A stretch of DNA of 64,000 nt from Rummeliibacillus sp963792445. GTDB lineage: Bacteria; Bacillota; Bacilli; Bacillales_A; Planococcaceae. The position numbers and the translations under genes were made by a program. The stretch lies in contig CAWBWO010000007.1 of the NCBI GenBank assembly GCA_963792445.1, forward strand, positions 1 through 64,000. Direction: 5' to 3'. How positions within the stretch are numbered: position 1 is the first letter of the stretch; every line of letters begins with the position of its first letter. The notes below the pieces were generated by a model that made no database searches, had not been told where the DNA came from, and saw only the letters and a list, made by a program, of their open reading frames with translations. Of the stretch, positions 8,488 through 14,753 are shown piece by piece.

Positions 8488-9180
8488 TTGATACATGAAC
8501 AGTTGATCACTGAAGATTTAAAATCAATCCCCTTTACAGATTCGCGTGAAGAATTACTATTATCGATTACACAAATCTATCTCAAACTTTTTCCAGTCAA
8601 AGATGCCTACTTATTTCGTTATTCCGTATTAGACAATTTTGCAGAAGGCATTCTATGGATTGAAGAAGAGCACATAAAATCTATTTCCTATATTCGAGAT
8701 AATGCAAGCACCATTCCGAGTATTTACGCTGCACTTTGTGAAAAAGAAGCTAAATATTTCGATGGATTCGACTACTACTTGACAAATTCAGTAAAATATC
8801 AAAATAATGGCGTTTCAGATTCTCTATTAGTTGTTCCGATCATTTCTGGTAATTTAGTCATTGCGTACATTTGTAGCAACCAAGTTCAGGCTGAATCAAT
8901 CAATGCTTCACTATTAAAAAGTGCGACATTATTTGGGCAGATTTCTGGTGAAACCATCACAAGGGGAATCTCTAAAAAAGAGCAACGAATCTTATCAAAG
9001 AGAGAATGGGAAGTCATGCGCCAAGTAGCAGATGGAGAAAGTACAAAAGTTGTGGCAAAAAATCTTTGCTTGAGCGAAGTAACAGTCAATCAGTACATTA
9101 AGCAAGCGATTACGAAACTAGGAGCCACCAATCGGACACATGCCATATCGATCATGTATCGAAAGAACTTACTCAATTGA
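8488..9180 (+). CDS. LuxR-family regulator with GAF-like sensor domain
   Basis: The 230-residue protein has an N-terminal GAF-like part (about 20-150, strands such as LLVVPIISGNLVIAYICSN). A C-terminal LuxR/GerE helix-turn-helix (about 165-228) shows KREWEVMRQVADGES, VAKNLCLSEVTVNQYIKQA and KLGATNRTHAI. The TTG at 8488 is preferred as start because AGAGGTGG ends five bases before it; GTG at 8479 overlaps that signal. It is divergent from the esterase-monooxygenase operon and is the obvious candidate for its control, which is inference. The GAF part may sense a small aromatic or ketone ligand. Confidence 0.82.
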   Translation: MIHEQLITEDLKSIPFTDSREELLLSITQIYLKLFPVKDAYLFRYSVLDNFAEGILWIEEEHIKSISYIRDNASTIPSIYAALCEKEAKYFDGFDYYLTNSVKYQNNGVSDSLLVVPIISGNLVIAYICSNQVQAESINASLLKSATLFGQISGETITRGISKKEQRILSKREWEVMRQVADGESTKVVAKNLCLSEVTVNQYIKQAITKLGATNRTHAISIMYRKNLLN

Positions 9181-9245
9181 GCGTTAAAATGAAAGGGCTT
9201 TCAAAAAAATTATCTTTATCGAGTTTATGAAGCATTTTTAATATA

Positions 9246-9280
9246 AAAAGACCATTTAATATCATTTGTATTAAATGGTC
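9246..9280 (-). terminator. Terminator of the NUDIX gene
   Basis: GACCATTTAATA and TATTAAATGGTC form a perfect 12-bp stem followed on the minus strand by TTTTTATAT. Confidence 0.75.
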
Positions 9281-9369
9281 GGAGTACTTACATATAGTAT
9301 ATTTTGCATTTATTTTAGATTAATCTAAACGCTTATATAAAGTTGGATGTCTTTTACTAATCCAAGCTT

Positions 9370-9957
9370 TTACTCAAACACCTTCAATTTATCATTTAAC
9401 TTCCGATAAATAATTTTCATATAAGGCTCACTGCTTTTTTCCACAGCTTCGTCCAACGACATCCACTCGATCGCGCTATTTTCATCGGGTTTGATTTGAG
9501 TTAGTTCTTGTTCATCTGCTTCGATTAAATAGGTGACGTTTAGATGGACATGTGTTGCGACATGCTTTCCTTTTTTTACATGGCCGTCTACTCCAAGGAT
9601 TTCGAGTGAGTAGATTTCTTGTGAAACAGGTTTAATCTGTTGTAGACCCGTTTCTTCTCCCGTTTCCTTTAACGCAACATGTAGAAGGTCTGCATCGCCA
9701 TCTGCATGTCCACCAATCCAGGACCATGATTGATAGATATTGTGAAAGGCCATCAATACTTTGGTGTGTTGTTTATTGACAATCCAAGCTGAGGCTGTGA
9801 AATGGGCAAATTCGTTTTTCCGTGTTAGCGTATCTGTGAAGGTATCCATATATTTTAGGATTACTTCCTGATCTTTTGCTTCTTGTTCGTTATATGGTTG
9901 ATATGTAGCAATTTGATTTCTAAGATTCAAAAGTCTCATCTCCGTTGATTTATTCAT
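9370..9957 (-). CDS. NUDIX hydrolase
   Basis: The protein of about 195 residues belongs to the NUDIX superfamily, which splits nucleoside diphosphate-linked compounds. The NUDIX box is GGHADGDADLLHVALKETGE followed by ETGL. Compared with Gx5Ex7REUxEExGU, the first Glu is Ala and the Arg is Lys, while the metal-binding E..EE core is retained. The substrate is unknown. The start is uncertain: ATG 9957 has only a weak upstream signal, and a TTG further in (before NLRNQIATY) has CGGAG nine bases upstream. It is a single gene between two terminators. Confidence 0.8.
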   Translation of the reverse strand: MNKSTEMRLLNLRNQIATYQPYNEQEAKDQEVILKYMDTFTDTLTRKNEFAHFTASAWIVNKQHTKVLMAFHNIYQSWSWIGGHADGDADLLHVALKETGEETGLQQIKPVSQEIYSLEILGVDGHVKKGKHVATHVHLNVTYLIEADEQELTQIKPDENSAIEWMSLDEAVEKSSEPYMKIIYRKLNDKLKVFE

Positions 9958-10004
9958 AACCAATTGTAGCTTTTGAATAGTATTTGGTCAAAAAGACAAA
10001 ATAA

Positions 10005-10034
10005 AACACCTATTAAATTCCTTAATAGGTGTTT
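10005..10034 (-). terminator. Terminator of the sulfur cluster
   Basis: AACACCTATTAA-ATTCC-TTAATAGGTGTT is a perfect stem with TTTATTTTG following on the minus strand. It lies just past the stop of the TSUP gene. Confidence 0.8.
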
Positions 10035-10052
10035 AAACATCTAGAATCCACT

Positions 10053-10832
10053 TCACAAGAGAATATCCAACCATACCTTTATTGCTGTTGCAAGTATTAG
10101 TATGGCTAATAATCGTTGCAACATTTTCGTATTCATCTTTTTGCTGACACTGGCGCCGATTGGGGCTGCGATTAGACCTGCTATAATCACGATAACAGCT
10201 GGGATATAATCGATTTGCCCCGTTGCAATTTTACCAATTGATCCTGCAATTGATGATAAAAAGGTGACTGCTAAACTTGAAGCGATGGTCATACGGGTTG
10301 GGATTCGTAAAATAAGCAGCATGATGGGGATTAACAAGAATCCGCCACCTGCCCCTACAATCCCTGAACCAATTCCAACGACAAAAGCTAATATGGCTGC
10401 TATAAGGCCATTAAATTTCACCTGTTCAAGTGGAATCTGATCGATTTCCTTTTTAGGAATGAACATCATGATCGCTGCTAGTAATGATAATATGCCATAG
10501 ACTACATTGATCGATTCTTCTGATAACAGATTTGAACCGAAACTGCCAATAAAAGTACCAAATATAATCGAGATTCCCATAATGGTAATCAGCTTTTTGT
10601 TTAGATAGCCACCATTGCGAAAAGCGAATACCCCTGCAATCGATACAAATAACACGTCCAGCGCGCTAATTCCCGATACTTCATGTGCTGAAAAAGATGC
10701 CAATCCAAAAAGTGGTGGGATATATAAAAGTAATGGATATTTGACGATGGCTCCCCCAATCCCCAACATCCCTGAGACAAATGATCCGACAAAGCCGATT
10801 GCAGCTAGAGTAAGAATATACGCGACATCCAT
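10053..10832 (-). CDS. TSUP-family (TauE/SafE) sulfite/sulfur-anion exporter
   Basis: This 259-residue membrane protein has about eight hydrophobic segments and the paired Gly-rich motifs of the TauE/SafE family: GSFVSGMLGIGGAIVKYPLLL near residue 15 and GIGSGIVGAGGGFLLIPIML near 155. It likely exports sulfite or another sulfur anion across the cytoplasmic membrane. It is last in the CstR-linked cluster, as a TauE exporter is part of the staphylococcal cst locus. The start follows AGAAGGAAATCAA. The cargo is inferred from context. Confidence 0.85.
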   Translation of the reverse strand: MDVAYILTLAAIGFVGSFVSGMLGIGGAIVKYPLLLYIPPLFGLASFSAHEVSGISALDVLFVSIAGVFAFRNGGYLNKKLITIMGISIIFGTFIGSFGSNLLSEESINVVYGILSLLAAIMMFIPKKEIDQIPLEQVKFNGLIAAILAFVVGIGSGIVGAGGGFLLIPIMLLILRIPTRMTIASSLAVTFLSSIAGSIGKIATGQIDYIPAVIVIIAGLIAAPIGASVSKKMNTKMLQRLLAILILATAIKVWLDILL

Positions 10833-10868
10833 TTGATTTCCTTCTTTCTATCGATGAAGCTATTCAAC

Positions 10869-11096
10869 TTAAGCTTTTTCGATAAAGAATATAAATGTGC
10901 TATTCTCTTCTGACTGATCTACAAGTTTGTGACCGGAAGCTTTAACCCAAGCAGGGATATCTGAAAGTGCTCCTTTATCTGTAACATGCACTTCCAAAAC
11001 TTCACCTGACTGTAGTGTATCCATTGCTTTTTTTGTGCGAACGATTGGCATTGGACATGCTAAACCTTTTGCATCTACTTTCAATTTTGAATTCAT
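10869..11096 (-). CDS. tusA: TusA-like sulfur carrier protein
   Basis: The 75-residue protein has the TusA/SirA core: VDAKGLACPMPIV with the sulfur-carrying cysteine at about residue 14, then KTDKGALSDIPAW-type strands. TusA proteins pass persulfide sulfur between rhodaneses and acceptors. The start follows GGAGAATAATAG. It lies between the MBL-rhodanese and TSUP genes and probably shares their transcript. A paralogous TusA domain is fused to a rhodanese at 12754-13317. Confidence 0.88.
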   Translation of the reverse strand: MNSKLKVDAKGLACPMPIVRTKKAMDTLQSGEVLEVHVTDKGALSDIPAWVKASGHKLVDQSEENSTFIFFIEKA

Positions 11097-11136
11097 CTAT
11101 TATTCTCCATTTCATTTTTTATTTTTCATTAAATTT

Positions 11137-12264
11137 TTATCTCACTGCACAACGATTTGGACCGATTTCCATCTCTGTTTGCTCTTCCATATCTGGAGAA
11201 AGTTTGCCCATATTAGCTTTTCGAATTTGTTGGTACGCGTTTGGTTGTGGTGGTAAATTTTCAGTTACAAGAGAACGGAATTCTGCTTCATCACTCACAT
11301 TTAAGCCATGATTTTCAGTAAATAAATCGCCTAAACGTTTTGCAACGGTACCATCTTCATTTAATTCATCAATGATCATAAAATGGGCTGGTAGTACGAT
11401 TAAGTCTTCTGCTAGTTCACGGTAGCGGTGATATAATGTTTCTCGCAAATCTGATACCCAGTCTTCTGCAAGCCCTGCTAAGTCTGGACGACCGATTGAA
11501 TCGATGAATAAAATATCCCCTGTCAATAAATAGTGGTTGTCAATTATAAAGGAGGTTGAACCAATTGTGTGACCTGGTGAATACAAGGCGTTTACTTCCA
11601 TTTTTGTTGCACCCACTTGAACAATTGAGCCATCTTCTAGTGGTTCATACGTAAATACAGCTTCTTCAGCATCTTTTTTCGAAATATAGTATTTTGCGCC
11701 TGTAGACTCTGCAATTTGGCGTCCTCCTGAAATATGGTCTGCATGCAAGTGTGTATCAAAAACGTGTTTGATCGTTACATTTTTTTCTTTTGCAAAGTTT
11801 AGGAAAACATCTTGGAAACGCACGGCATCAATGACAGCCGCTTCTCCTCCAGAAATCACCATATAGGATAAACAACCTTTTCCTAGACGAACAAATTGAT
11901 AGATTTCGCAACCATCCGTTAAATCGCCTACTTTAATTGGTTCTAAGTACATACTCCAAGATTTCATACCACCTTCAAGGTATGCAACATCCCGTCCTGC
12001 ATCAGAAAGCATCTCAGCTACCATAAGTGATGATCCTTCTTTTGCACAAACGACTAATACATCTTTATCTGTTGGAATCTTAGGCAAAATTTCTTCCACG
12101 CCATCCAATAATTCAAAGTAAGGAATGTTCAAATAGTCGAACTTGTGGCCTTCAATTTTCCAATCCTCAAATGCGTCATGGTTACGTACATCTAAGATAA
12201 ATAATTCTTGATTCTCTATAACTTTTCGAGCTACAAGACTTGCTGGCCATTTTGTTACTGCCAT
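11137..12264 (-). CDS. Rhodanese + metallo-beta-lactamase persulfide dioxygenase-like protein
   Basis: The protein of about 375 residues has an N-terminal rhodanese domain (about 10-110; active loop CAKEGSS) and an ETHE1/PDO-type metallo-beta-lactamase domain (about 120-345). The latter shows the iron-binding THLHADH motif, the SPGHT histidine and the DILFIDSIGRPDL stretch. The expected reaction is oxidation of glutathione/CoA/bacillithiol persulfide to sulfite, with the rhodanese moving sulfane sulfur. Staphylococcal CstB has a similar pairing but with the rhodanese C-terminal, so the domain order here is reversed. The tail ends in CAVR, giving an extra terminal cysteine. An operator-like palindrome overlaps its start region. 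Confidence 0.88.
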   Translation of the reverse strand: MAVTKWPASLVARKVIENQELFILDVRNHDAFEDWKIEGHKFDYLNIPYFELLDGVEEILPKIPTDKDVLVVCAKEGSSLMVAEMLSDAGRDVAYLEGGMKSWSMYLEPIKVGDLTDGCEIYQFVRLGKGCLSYMVISGGEAAVIDAVRFQDVFLNFAKEKNVTIKHVFDTHLHADHISGGRQIAESTGAKYYISKKDAEEAVFTYEPLEDGSIVQVGATKMEVNALYSPGHTIGSTSFIIDNHYLLTGDILFIDSIGRPDLAGLAEDWVSDLRETLYHRYRELAEDLIVLPAHFMIIDELNEDGTVAKRLGDLFTENHGLNVSDEAEFRSLVTENLPPQPNAYQQIRKANMGKLSPDMEEQTEMEIGPNRCAVR

Positions 12265-12271
12265 ATTCAAT

Positions 12272-12287
12272 TACCCCCATAGGTATA
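12272..12287. promoter_or_regulatory. CstR operator-like palindrome 4
   Basis: TTACCCCCATAGGTAT resembles the ATACCC-N-GGGTAT operators seen upstream of cstR. It lies immediately before the MBL-rhodanese start, and its G-run also provides the ribosome binding site, so regulator binding and translation initiation overlap here. Confidence 0.5.
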
Positions 12288-12300
12288 TTTTTTCTTTTTT

Positions 12301-12329
12301 ATTTGGGAGAGCTCTTTGCCCTCCCAAAT
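12301..12329. other. Intercistronic hairpin in the sulfur operon
   Basis: ATTTGGGAG-AGCTCTTTGCC-CTCCCAAAT is a perfect 9-bp stem between the DsrE-like gene and the MBL-rhodanese gene. On the transcribed minus strand it is followed by A residues, not T, so it is not an ordinary terminator. It may mark an mRNA processing or stability site. Confidence 0.55.
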
Positions 12330-12341
12330 GATTCTTGTATT

Positions 12342-12737
12342 CTAGAAAGTTAGTGCTGGTGCTGCATCTTTTGCATATTCAAGGAATGTCACAGCGCCAC
12401 CAACGTCTATGCCATCTATAAAATCTTCTTTTGTAAGTCCCATAACATCCATTGTCATTTGACAAGCGATGAATTTTACACCTAATTCTTGTGCCATTTC
12501 TACTAACTCTGGAATACTTGGTACATTTGCTTTGGCAAATCCTTCTGCCATAAATTCTTTTCCTTCTGGCATTGGTAGTGCATGCATTGCTTGTTTGTGG
12601 ATTAAGTTAAGTCCTTCGAATGTAAAGAAAATACCTACTTCTTTTTCAGAAGCTGCTGCTGCTGTCGCGATATTGAATACTTTATACGCGTCGAAAAGAC
12701 CACCATTACTTGCGATAATTGCTACTTTGTTTGACAT
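12342..12737 (-). CDS. DsrE/DsrF-like sulfur relay protein
   Basis: The 131-residue protein has the DsrE-like fold: an N-terminal strand-loop MSNKVAIIASNGGLFDAY, the strand VGIFFTFEGLNLI, and a single cysteine in KFIACQMTMDVMG (about residue 92), where DsrE2-type proteins carry persulfide. It probably relays sulfur between the TusA and rhodanese proteins of the same cluster. The start follows GGGGGAATTAAA. It is cytosolic and has no membrane helix. Confidence 0.85.
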   Translation of the reverse strand: MSNKVAIIASNGGLFDAYKVFNIATAAAASEKEVGIFFTFEGLNLIHKQAMHALPMPEGKEFMAEGFAKANVPSIPELVEMAQELGVKFIACQMTMDVMGLTKEDFIDGIDVGGAVTFLEYAKDAAPALTF

Positions 12738-12753
12738 TTTAATTCCCCCAATT

Positions 12754-13317
12754 TTAAATTAATTTTGTTAGATCGCCTTGCCAGCCTGTCATTCCGGGTA
12801 AGACGTTATATACTTTTGTAAAACCTGCTGATTCTAGCTTTTGAGCTGCTAAATCACTACGATTACCTGTACGACAAATCACATAAATTTCTTGGTTTTG
12901 ATCCATTTCGCCAAGTCGTGCATCTAATTCGCCCATTGGAATCGATTTTGCACCATCAATATGGCCAAAAGCGTATTCAGCTTCTTCGCGGACATCTAAG
13001 ATTAGCCCACCATTTTTTGCACGTTCTTCTATTTCTTCTATTGGAATAGTTGGTTCGTATGTTTTTTCAACCTCGGAGTTATCCGAACATTTACGAATAT
13101 AGTGCAAGATCACGTCGTCTTCTTCTGTTACACCTATATATTGATGGCCAACCGTTTCAGACCAAGCACGCAAATCAGCAATGGATCCTTTATCGGTTGC
13201 CTGAACTTCTAAAATCTGTCCATCCTCTAAATTATTCATCGCTTTTTTGGTTTTGACGATGGGCATTGGACATGATAATCCTTTTGCATCTAATTGAACA
13301 TCTGCTTTTATAGTCAA
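12754..13317 (-). CDS. TusA-rhodanese fusion protein (CstA-like)
   Basis: The 187-residue protein joins a TusA domain (about 1-75; LDAKGLSCPMPIV) to a rhodanese domain (about 90-185; active loop CRTGNRS). Staphylococcal CstA has rhodanese-TusA-rhodanese; the first rhodanese is missing here, and separate single-domain rhodaneses lie just upstream. A linker cysteine (HYIRKC) may help sulfur transfer. The TTG at 13317 is preferred because GAGGAG lies eight bases before it, while GTG at 13326 directly abuts that signal. Confidence 0.85.
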   Translation of the reverse strand: MTIKADVQLDAKGLSCPMPIVKTKKAMNNLEDGQILEVQATDKGSIADLRAWSETVGHQYIGVTEEDDVILHYIRKCSDNSEVEKTYEPTIPIEEIEERAKNGGLILDVREEAEYAFGHIDGAKSIPMGELDARLGEMDQNQEIYVICRTGNRSDLAAQKLESAGFTKVYNVLPGMTGWQGDLTKLI

Positions 13318-13331
13318 AATATCCACTCCTC

Positions 13332-13347
13332 ATACCACATAGGGTAT
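13332..13347. promoter_or_regulatory. CstR operator-like palindrome 3
   Basis: ATACCACATAGGGTAT is an inverted repeat of ATACC/GGTAT form, just upstream of the TusA-rhodanese start. It resembles the sites at 14049 and 14409. Confidence 0.55.
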
Positions 13348-13365
13348 ATTACTTATTAAAAAAAT

Positions 13366-13662
13366 TTACTCAATTTTTCCTTCCCACGCTAGCATACCCC
13401 CTACCATATTGGTTGCGTCATATCCTTGTGAAGTGAGGAAGTCAGTTGCTTGCCCGCTACGTCCACCGGAACGGCATACCATTATATATGGAGTTTTTTT
13501 ATTTAAGTCTGGTAGTTTTGCTTCCAATAATCGCAATGGAATATTGACGATTCCTGGAATATGACCTACACTCACTTCATCTACTTCGCGAACGTCGATT
13601 AAATTTAACGCTTCACCATTTTCTAAACGTTGTTGTACTTCTTGCACTGTCATTTCTTTCAT
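13366..13662 (-). CDS. Single-domain rhodanese
   Basis: The 98-residue cytosolic rhodanese shows NLIDVREVDEVSVGHIPG (about 20-37) and the active-site loop CRSGGRS (near 63). It accepts or donates sulfane sulfur. ATG 13662 is chosen because GAGAGGATGAGTAGG precedes it and the upstream gene ends at 13668; the longer open frame upstream overlaps that gene and is not used. It probably acts with the TusA and MBL proteins of the cluster. Confidence 0.88.
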   Translation of the reverse strand: MKEMTVQEVQQRLENGEALNLIDVREVDEVSVGHIPGIVNIPLRLLEAKLPDLNKKTPYIMVCRSGGRSGQATDFLTSQGYDATNMVGGMLAWEGKIE

Positions 13663-13667
13663 CCTAC

Positions 13668-14015
13668 TCATCCTCTCCAAGCACTCATACCACCACGGAC
13701 ATTTGTAATATGTTCGTAGCCTAGTTTCTTCAATTGTTTGCACGCTTGACTGCTGCGCATCCCACTTTGACAAATGACAACGATTTCCTTGTCTTTAGGT
13801 AATTTCGAAAAATCGGACCCAAGTGGAATATTCTTAAACTGACGAATATTACGTGCATTATATTCACCAGGTGTTCGCACATCGATGAACATTTTGTTGC
13901 GATCATTGAGCATTTCCTTTAATTGCGCTGTAGAAATCGTTTGAATCCCTTTTGCCGGCATCAACCGCCAAGCGATGAATGCTACAATCAAGATGAAGAT
14001 AATACCTTCTGCCAT
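13668..14015 (-). CDS. Membrane-anchored rhodanese
   Basis: The 115-residue protein begins with one membrane helix (GIIFILIVAFIAWRLM, residues 3-18). A rhodanese domain follows, with MFIDVRTPGEY and active-site loop CQSGMRS (about 80-86). Anchoring places sulfur transfer at the membrane, perhaps next to the TSUP exporter. The start follows AGAAAGGGGTTTTAAT. It is first in the unit downstream of the operator at 14049. Confidence 0.88.
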   Translation of the reverse strand: MAEGIIFILIVAFIAWRLMPAKGIQTISTAQLKEMLNDRNKMFIDVRTPGEYNARNIRQFKNIPLGSDFSKLPKDKEIVVICQSGMRSSQACKQLKKLGYEHITNVRGGMSAWRG

Positions 14016-14048
14016 ATTAAAACCCCTTTCTATTTAAATATTTTACCG

Positions 14049-14064
14049 ATACCCGTATAGGTAT
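14049..14064. promoter_or_regulatory. CstR operator-like palindrome 2
   Basis: ATACCCGTATAGGTAT lies 33 bases before the membrane rhodanese start, between it and the end of cstR. An AT-rich TAAAAT stretch on the minus strand immediately downstream could serve as a -10 element. Confidence 0.65.
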
Positions 14065-14094
14065 ATAAAATACTAAAAAATGAAAAGCCTTCAT

Positions 14095-14355
14095 TTATCG
14101 GCTCTTTACTAACAAATTTACTGCTTCTTGAATGGATTCATTCACTATAGATGAATCATCATTCGCTTGCTTTACGCATTCTGCCAAATTCTCACTAACA
14201 ATCACACCGATTGTCCGATCTATCCCAGAGCGTACGGCAGAAAGTTGTGTAATGACTTCTTTACAATCTTTCCCCTCATCCATCATCCGCAATATCCCTC
14301 TTAACTGCCCTTCCATCCGTTTCAAACGATTGGTGACATTGGAATCATAGTTCAT
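14095..14355 (-). CDS. cstR: CsoR-family persulfide-sensing repressor (CstR)
   Basis: The 86-residue all-helical protein belongs to the CsoR/RcnR family. It keeps two cysteines (DCKEV at residue 31; AECVK at 60), but the copper-binding His of CsoR is replaced by Asn in ENLAEC. That residue pattern and the N-terminus MNYDSNVTNRLKRMEGQL match CstR, which forms a di- or tetrasulfide crosslink with per- or polysulfides and releases DNA. Its own promoter carries an operator. The neighbouring sulfur genes are its expected targets. Confidence 0.9.
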   Translation of the reverse strand: MNYDSNVTNRLKRMEGQLRGILRMMDEGKDCKEVITQLSAVRSGIDRTIGVIVSENLAECVKQANDDSSIVNESIQEAVNLLVKSR

Positions 14356-14403
14356 CTCATACGCCCCTTTCTTTATGTGGTTTGTTTTCTTATTACATGC
14401 CTT

Positions 14404-14432
14404 ATATTATACCCCTATAGGTATGTTGTCAA
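14404..14432 (-). promoter_or_regulatory. cstR promoter with operator in the spacer
   Basis: On the minus strand TTGACA (14432-14427) and TAATAT (14409-14404) are separated by exactly 17 bases. The spacer is almost filled by the palindrome ATACCTATAGGGGTAT (14409-14424). This is a consensus sigma-A promoter with an operator positioned to block RNA polymerase. Confidence 0.85.
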
Positions 14433-14696
14433 CAGATAGATTTAAGTTTTTAGAGGAACATGTAGATAATCACCTTCCGTGGCAATAACTCTTTTGTCGA
14501 TCAACGTTCCCATCGCGCTCAAATAAGAGCAATTTCAATTTCTCTTTGAATTTCAGGCCATAACAGGATATAAATTATCCAAAATGCAAAGACAATTCAA
14601 AAAATCGCAAGTAGACTACTCAAATTTTCAAGTAAACTAGTCATTTTCGCAATTAAAACTTTCAAATACGCAAATAAAGCCAACCCCAAATCAATT
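14433..14696. other. Intergenic region with weak internal repeats
   Basis: There is no gene. Between about 14595 and 14680 short related pieces recur (CGCAAGTAGACTACTCAAATTT, split here only for description, then TTCAAGTAAACTAGTCATTT, CGCAATTAAAACTTTC). They loosely recall the degenerate array at 49057-49288. Confidence 0.3.
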
Positions 14697-14738
14697 ACAA
14701 AAAGCTAACCGATTCCAATATTCGGCTAGCTTTTTGTA
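14697..14738. terminator. Terminator of the P-type ATPase gene
   Basis: AAAAAGCTAACCGA and TCGGCTAGCTTTTT form a stem with one mismatch and T-runs on both strands. Confidence 0.7.
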
Positions 14739-14753
14739 CGTTATCAAAATTAT

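Noticed and set aside
10601..10836. Additional frames inside the TSUP gene
   Set aside because: They are shadows of the membrane protein in other frames without start signals.
13663..13773. N-terminal extension of the rhodanese at 13366
   Set aside because: It overlaps the end of the upstream rhodanese in another frame and lacks a start signal; ATG 13662 has a good one.
13366..14015. One frameshifted two-domain rhodanese
   Set aside because: Each rhodanese is complete with its own active-site loop, start and stop, so these are two genes.
14595..14680. A second copy of the 49 kb array
   Set aside because: Only two or three loosely similar pieces are visible, which is not enough against AT-rich background.
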